A DNA stretch of 8,949 nucleotides from an uncultured euryarchaeote (GTDB lineage: Archaea > Thermoplasmatota > Poseidoniia > Poseidoniales > Poseidoniaceae). Positions 5,941 through 8,949 of the stretch are shown piece by piece (the stretch's first letter is position 1; every line of letters starts with the position of its first letter). The notes under the pieces are model-generated. The model ran no database searches. It was not told the origin of the DNA and was given only the letters and a program-made list of their open reading frames with translations. Made by a program: the position numbers and the translations under genes. The stretch is from the NCBI GenBank assembly GCA_937881505.1, contig CALGEM010000225.1:1-8949 (forward strand). The letters run 5' to 3'.

Positions 5941-7158
5941 ATGGCAGGCGAAGTCGGTCTTCAATCGGACGTCTACCTTGACGGGGCTGCCAAGCCACGC
6001 ACCCTTCATCTGAAGAATCTGCGGCGCCAATGGCAGATTCTTGCCCTGCAAGTCATCGCCACGGTGGCCCTCATCGGCATGTACCTCGAAGTGGTCTCCA
6101 CCTACGTTGTTGGTTCCATCGACCACACCATCCTCTTCGATTCCATTGAATTGTTGATTTCCGATCAACTCCCCCTGGGTGACTGGCTCACTGGCGAGGG
6201 TCGTAGCGGTATGGGCCGTTTCTTCGTGCCCCTGGTCCTCGGCCTCACCCTTGGTGGTACGATGGCGCTCATCGCCTTCCAATCACCAAAGGTCCAGCAG
6301 CGCATCAAACTCGGTTTCATCGTCGGCCTCATCGTGTTACTCGTCGGCCGCTTGGTGCTCTCTTGGTTCGCTGGCATGCTGTTTTCCTTTGACCTGCGTT
6401 TGCCAAACAGCGCCGAACTTGAAACACTTCAGTGGCCGTTGTTGATGATCATGTCCTTGATGATTCTCTTCATCTATCTCCTTCCCGTCATTATGGGCAC
6501 TCGAGGCATTTGGGGCTTGTCTCGCCGTTCCATTGCATGGGCCATCGGTTTCACACTGTTATTCCTCGGCATTCACGCCATCCTGACCTTCCCGCTCATC
6601 AAATCACAACTGGGCACCTACGGCGGCGCGCTAACCACACTGGAGAGCCAAACTTCGGACCCCACCATCGGGCTGTTCGGCCTCAAGTTGGTCACGCAGG
6701 AACAATTCAACTTGATTCTCATCGCCGTGCTTATCATGGTCTTCCAGGAGGCCAGCTACGGTGTCATCCGCAACCTCGAATACGCTTTCCGTCTGCCCGA
6801 GTCCTGCAAGCGCGACCCCGAGTATGTTCGCCAAATGGACAACGTGCTCAACACCCACCTGCGCCACACTTTCCTCTTCTTGGGCCTGACCGCCGTTGCC
6901 ACGATGGTGGCTTTGGGCTTCCACAAGGTGTTACTGACCATCGTATCGGATACAACCGGAAGTCAATGGGCGGGTCAAGTCTCTGAATCCATTGAGTTGA
7001 CCCTGACCTACGGTCTTGTCATCTCCGCACTGCTTTTCTTGAGTATTATGGCTGTTCTACGCTTCTTTATTCCATGGCAGCGCGTCATTGGATTCATCCA
7101 ATCTCGCACCAACCGCCTCCCGCCCGAGCCGGAGTCAAAGGACTTCACCCAACTATGA
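5941..7158 (+). CDS. Multi-pass membrane protein of unknown family
   Basis: I do not recognise the family. The 405-residue protein has a polar N-terminus of about 30 residues with a basic stretch ('KNLRRQWQ'), then about eight hydrophobic helices at roughly 31-53, 93-112, 124-146, 167-186, 199-220, 254-272, 312-332 and 356-378, and a short charged tail ending 'SKDFTQL'. The largest loop between helices 6 and 7 (about 273-311) is rich in charge ('IRNLEYAFRLPESCKRDPEYVRQMDN') and probably cytoplasmic. No catalytic or transporter motif is obvious. The gene starts one base after the DUF58 stop codon, and its Shine-Dalgarno sequence GAGGGGG (5927-5933) lies inside the end of the DUF58 gene, so the two are almost certainly co-translated from one transcript. 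The position suggests it is the integral membrane partner of the DUF4350-DUF58 pair, in the place where other operons carry DUF4129 or transglutaminase membrane proteins, though no sequence resemblance to those is evident. Its 3' end overlaps the opposing gene by six bases. Confidence 0.85.
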   Translation: MAGEVGLQSDVYLDGAAKPRTLHLKNLRRQWQILALQVIATVALIGMYLEVVSTYVVGSIDHTILFDSIELLISDQLPLGDWLTGEGRSGMGRFFVPLVLGLTLGGTMALIAFQSPKVQQRIKLGFIVGLIVLLVGRLVLSWFAGMLFSFDLRLPNSAELETLQWPLLMIMSLMILFIYLLPVIMGTRGIWGLSRRSIAWAIGFTLLFLGIHAILTFPLIKSQLGTYGGALTTLESQTSDPTIGLFGLKLVTQEQFNLILIAVLIMVFQEASYGVIRNLEYAFRLPESCKRDPEYVRQMDNVLNTHLRHTFLFLGLTAVATMVALGFHKVLLTIVSDTTGSQWAGQVSESIELTLTYGLVISALLFLSIMAVLRFFIPWQRVIGFIQSRTNRLPPEPESKDFTQL

Positions 7159-7398
7159 GGTTCTGCTACGCTGTAGCAAGCGTCCAGCCACTTCAACGAC
7201 AGCCAGCAGCGCAAGTGGGTATGCAATGTAGGCCACAAGAGGGCCCAACACATCATGGCCGACCGCTTCGCGAACGCTGGAATACGAGTACACAAAGGCC
7301 AGCACGGCCGCCACCAGAAACAAGCGTTCCATCCACAGCGGGTAGGGCTTTCCGAGCGCTTCTTCACGCCCCATGAGTGTGGTCGCTTCTCCCGACAT
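7153..7398 (-). CDS. Small two-helix membrane protein, unknown family
   Basis: The 81-residue product has a short polar N-terminus, two hydrophobic helices (about 25-41 and 51-71) joined by a short loop containing 'REAVGHD', and a basic tail 'RLLQRSRTS', so both ends are probably cytoplasmic. No family is recognised. The start may be ATG 7398, eight bases after the stop codon of the coiled-coil gene, or TTG 7410, which overlaps that stop as TTGA. Neither has a clear Shine-Dalgarno sequence, and I prefer ATG. The tight spacing shows that it is the downstream partner of the coiled-coil gene in one operon, possibly giving that soluble protein a membrane partner (inference). Its TAG stop (7155-7153) overlaps the TGA of the convergent plus-strand gene, leaving no room for a terminator between them. 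Confidence 0.7.
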   Translation of the reverse strand: MSGEATTLMGREEALGKPYPLWMERLFLVAAVLAFVYSYSSVREAVGHDVLGPLVAYIAYPLALLAVVEVAGRLLQRSRTS

Positions 7399-7406
7399 GT
7401 CGATCG

Positions 7407-8949
7407 TCAAAAGTCAAGGTCGGAGAGTCTGGATTCCAAATCGGCCAACGCCGTGTCCTTTGCCGGTGTGGCGACGGGGTCGTGGGCGGTTCGGTGGCTT
7501 CGCTCAGCGTCGAGGCGAGCAAGTTCAGCCTCCAACTGAGCGCGTTCATCGTCCAACTCAGCGGAAGGCGTCAACGAAGAGGTCGCAGCGACCTTCTCCA
7601 TGACCGCCTCGTCATCGACGGGCGGTGGGAGTGGCGACCACCCCTCATCGTCCACAGCATCGTTCGTGGTCTCCACAACTGAGACTTCCTCTGCATGGAC
7701 CAAGTGCGGTTCAAGGTCGTTGAGCATGGCTTCGTTCACCGGCATCCGATGCTCGGCCGGGATGGACTCGCGCTCAAACGGCAGCAAGCCATCGCGCTGG
7801 AAATCCCACATCATGCCACGCGGGCGACCGTCGGTCAACCCCGAAGCGTCCAGTTGGGTGATGAGTTCTTCGAGCACCCGAGCCGTTTCTTCCAAGCCGA
7901 TGGCCTCGCCAGCATCGCGCTGGTCGGCCTCGAGGTAGATGTCATCAAGGGCCACCTGGATGAGTTTTCGCGTGCCTTGGGCAAGGCTTGGGAGCGCTTC
8001 GGGTCGCTGGCAATTGGCGAGCAGGGCGTGCACCTCGTGAGAGGGGGCGCCAAGCCGTTCCACCTGCTCGAGAACATTGCGAATTCGTCGTAGCATCGTG
8101 ATGGAACGGTCGAAATCTTCCAGCAAGTGCTCCAAATCAACCACCACGTGGTTGACGGTTTCACCCAATTGTTGCTCAAGGCGTTGCTGTACCGACCAGC
8201 GAGCCAGGCCTCGAACAGCACCCGCTGTTTGCGGTACTTGGCGCTCGAGGAGTGTCATCACCTCCGAGGACAAAAGGTGGCGAGGGGTTGCTGCGACGTG
8301 GTCAACCGTGCCCTGAATGACTTGGAGCGCACGTTCAACGGCCCGGTCGAGCATGGTGACCGAATACCCGAGGCCTCGTGCGTGCTCAAGGCGTTCTAGA
8401 ACAGGACCGAGGCCTTGGAAGGTGTTGTTGTCGTCCAGTAAAGCTTGTGCGAGCGGTTCTTCGGCAAGCCGCGCTCGTAGGCGTTCGGCTTCCTGGATGT
8501 CGGCAAGGGCTTCTTCGTGCGCTTCAGCCAGCGAGGTGGCTTTGTCCACGAGGGAGGCAAGTTCGGCTTCTGCATGGCCGCGGCGCGCACCCAAACCAAT
8601 CACTTTGGTCAAGCTTGCGGCGGAGACGGTAGTGGCGCTGCCCTCTTCCAGGCGCACGTTGATGGGCATGGGCTGGGCACGAGCGATCTGTACCAGCTGT
8701 TGGGCCGGGCGAGCGTGCAGGCCGTGGGGGTTCAGAACGCGCACCCGGCGGGTTTGGGTGCTGGCGGTTTCACCGGCCAGCGCTGCCAGCAGTTGGGCGC
8801 TATTTTTGCCCACAAAGCTGTCGCTTTCGCCGTTCTCTAGTACCGCCATCAACTGTTCGAGCAGCGGCCGGTGGGCGTCGCCGCTGGCGGCCAGGCAGAA
8901 CAGCGCATGAACCGGATGACCGCCATGCTCGATGGTGCTATCGGCGGGC
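7407..8949 (-). CDS. Open frame joining an archaeal coiled-coil protein to a bacterial FruB fragment; probable chimera
   Basis: One frame runs without a stop from the right edge to the TGA at 7409-7407, but it appears to be two proteins. From about 8573 down to 7410 (388 residues) it encodes a highly helical, Glu/Ala/Leu-rich protein. This has long amphipathic or coiled-coil stretches (for example around 'LLEDFDRSITMLRRIRNVLEQVERL'), a short aromatic patch 'GMMWDFQRDGLLPFE', an acidic Pro-rich linker ('DDEGWSPLPPPVDDE') and a final coiled coil ending 'DLESRLSDLDF'. No membrane segment, nucleotide-binding motif or known domain is seen, so its function is unknown. Upstream of about 8577 the frame is FruB-like (separate entry). 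The true N-terminus of the helical protein is therefore probably missing, and a start at TTG 8852, which the longest frame would suggest, should not be trusted. The gene is followed by the two-helix membrane protein in the same operon. Confidence 0.6.
   Translation of the reverse strand, partial: PADSTIEHGGHPVHALFCLAASGDAHRPLLEQLMAVLENGESDSFVGKNSAQLLAALAGETASTQTRRVRVLNPHGLHARPAQQLVQIARAQPMPINVRLEEGSATTVSAASLTKVIGLGARRGHAEAELASLVDKATSLAEAHEEALADIQEAERLRARLAEEPLAQALLDDNNTFQGLGPVLERLEHARGLGYSVTMLDRAVERALQVIQGTVDHVAATPRHLLSSEVMTLLERQVPQTAGAVRGLARWSVQQRLEQQLGETVNHVVVDLEHLLEDFDRSITMLRRIRNVLEQVERLGAPSHEVHALLANCQRPEALPSLAQGTRKLIQVALDDIYLEADQRDAGEAIGLEETARVLEELITQLDASGLTDGRPRGMMWDFQRDGLLPFERESIPAEHRMPVNEAMLNDLEPHLVHAEEVSVVETTNDAVDDEGWSPLPPPVDDEAVMEKVAATSSLTPSAELDDERAQLEAELARLDAERSHRTAHDPVATPAKDTALADLESRLSDLDF
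8577..8949 (-). other. fruB: Bacterial PTS FruB fragment: end of central domain plus truncated HPr domain
   Basis: Reading leftward from 8948, the translation 'HPVHALFCLAASGDAHRPLLEQL' matches the end of the central (EIIA-like) region of fructose PTS multiphosphoryl transfer proteins. A short linker follows, then an HPr domain: 'VRVLNPHGLHARPAQQL' with active-site histidine at 8717-8715, then 'SAASLTKVIGLGARRGH'. HPr accepts phosphate from enzyme I and passes it on during bacterial sugar uptake. An EIIA-HPr arrangement like this is typical of Pseudomonas/Halomonas-type FruB, where an enzyme I domain normally follows. Here HPr stops after about 58 of its usual 85-90 residues, lacking its last strand and helix, and the enzyme I domain is absent. 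By my hand count, about 10 of 15 leucines here use CTG, against 2 of the next 14 downstream of the junction. Archaea of this type generally lack a fructose PTS. I infer foreign DNA joined at about 8576. Confidence 0.8.

Noticed and set aside
8317..8910. Plus-strand open frame rich in Arg, Ser and Ala opposite the coiled-coil/FruB region
   Set aside because: Its low-complexity Arg/Ser/Ala composition is typical of an antisense shadow of GC-rich coding sequence. The minus frame has a clear HPr motif.
8577..8949. A native archaeal phosphotransferase system
   Set aside because: HPr is truncated, enzyme I is missing, codon use differs from the neighbour and the piece ends at the window edge, which fits a foreign fragment better.
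1..8949. CRISPR array, tRNA or rRNA genes, insertion sequences
   Set aside because: I saw no regularly spaced repeats, no transposase-like translation and no tRNA-like or rRNA-like sequence. Nearly all of the window is protein-coding.

Overview
The window looks like a piece of a planktonic euryarchaeal genome, most likely a Thermoplasmatota-type lineage such as Marine Group II (Poseidoniales). The case rests on an archaeal CDC48/VAT-type double AAA+ ATPase, a stand-alone PRC-barrel protein of about 80 residues, TATA-like boxes upstream of genes instead of bacterial promoters, Shine-Dalgarno sequences at several starts, and tightly packed genes. The lineage is inferred from protein style, not from a database match.

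Layout: (1) bases 1-235, minus strand, hold the 5' end of an aldehyde dehydrogenase that runs off the left edge. (2) Bases 236-423 are a divergent promoter region with TATA-like boxes for both directions. (3) Bases 424-2652 encode CDC48, followed after a short gap containing a stem-loop by a PRC-barrel protein (2721-2960). (4) Bases 3063-7158 hold three tightly spaced membrane-associated genes: a DUF4350-like protein with two membrane segments and a large outer domain, a DUF58 protein, and a roughly eight-helix membrane protein of unknown family. The first two are a familiar pair in bacterial and archaeal operons that usually also carry a MoxR AAA+ ATPase. No MoxR gene lies in this window. (5) On the minus strand, meeting that operon with a 6-base overlap of stop regions, are a small two-helix membrane protein and a long coiled-coil protein.

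The right end is anomalous. From about base 8577 to the edge, the reading frame of the coiled-coil protein continues without a stop into a clear piece of a bacterial fructose phosphotransferase protein (FruB: the end of a central domain plus an HPr domain with its active-site histidine). The HPr domain breaks off right after its GARRGH segment, and leucine codon choice changes sharply at the same point. The simplest reading is a chimeric join (assembly or amplification artefact) between an archaeal contig and gammaproteobacterial DNA that happens to be in frame. A genuine fusion is possible but less likely. The true N-terminus of the coiled-coil protein is therefore unknown.

How the genes may work together: CDC48 would unfold protein substrates in the cytoplasm. 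The PRC-barrel protein resembles the small archaeal proteins that include the cell-division factors CdpB1/CdpB2. The DUF4350-DUF58-membrane protein set probably forms a complex at the cell membrane whose function is not established.
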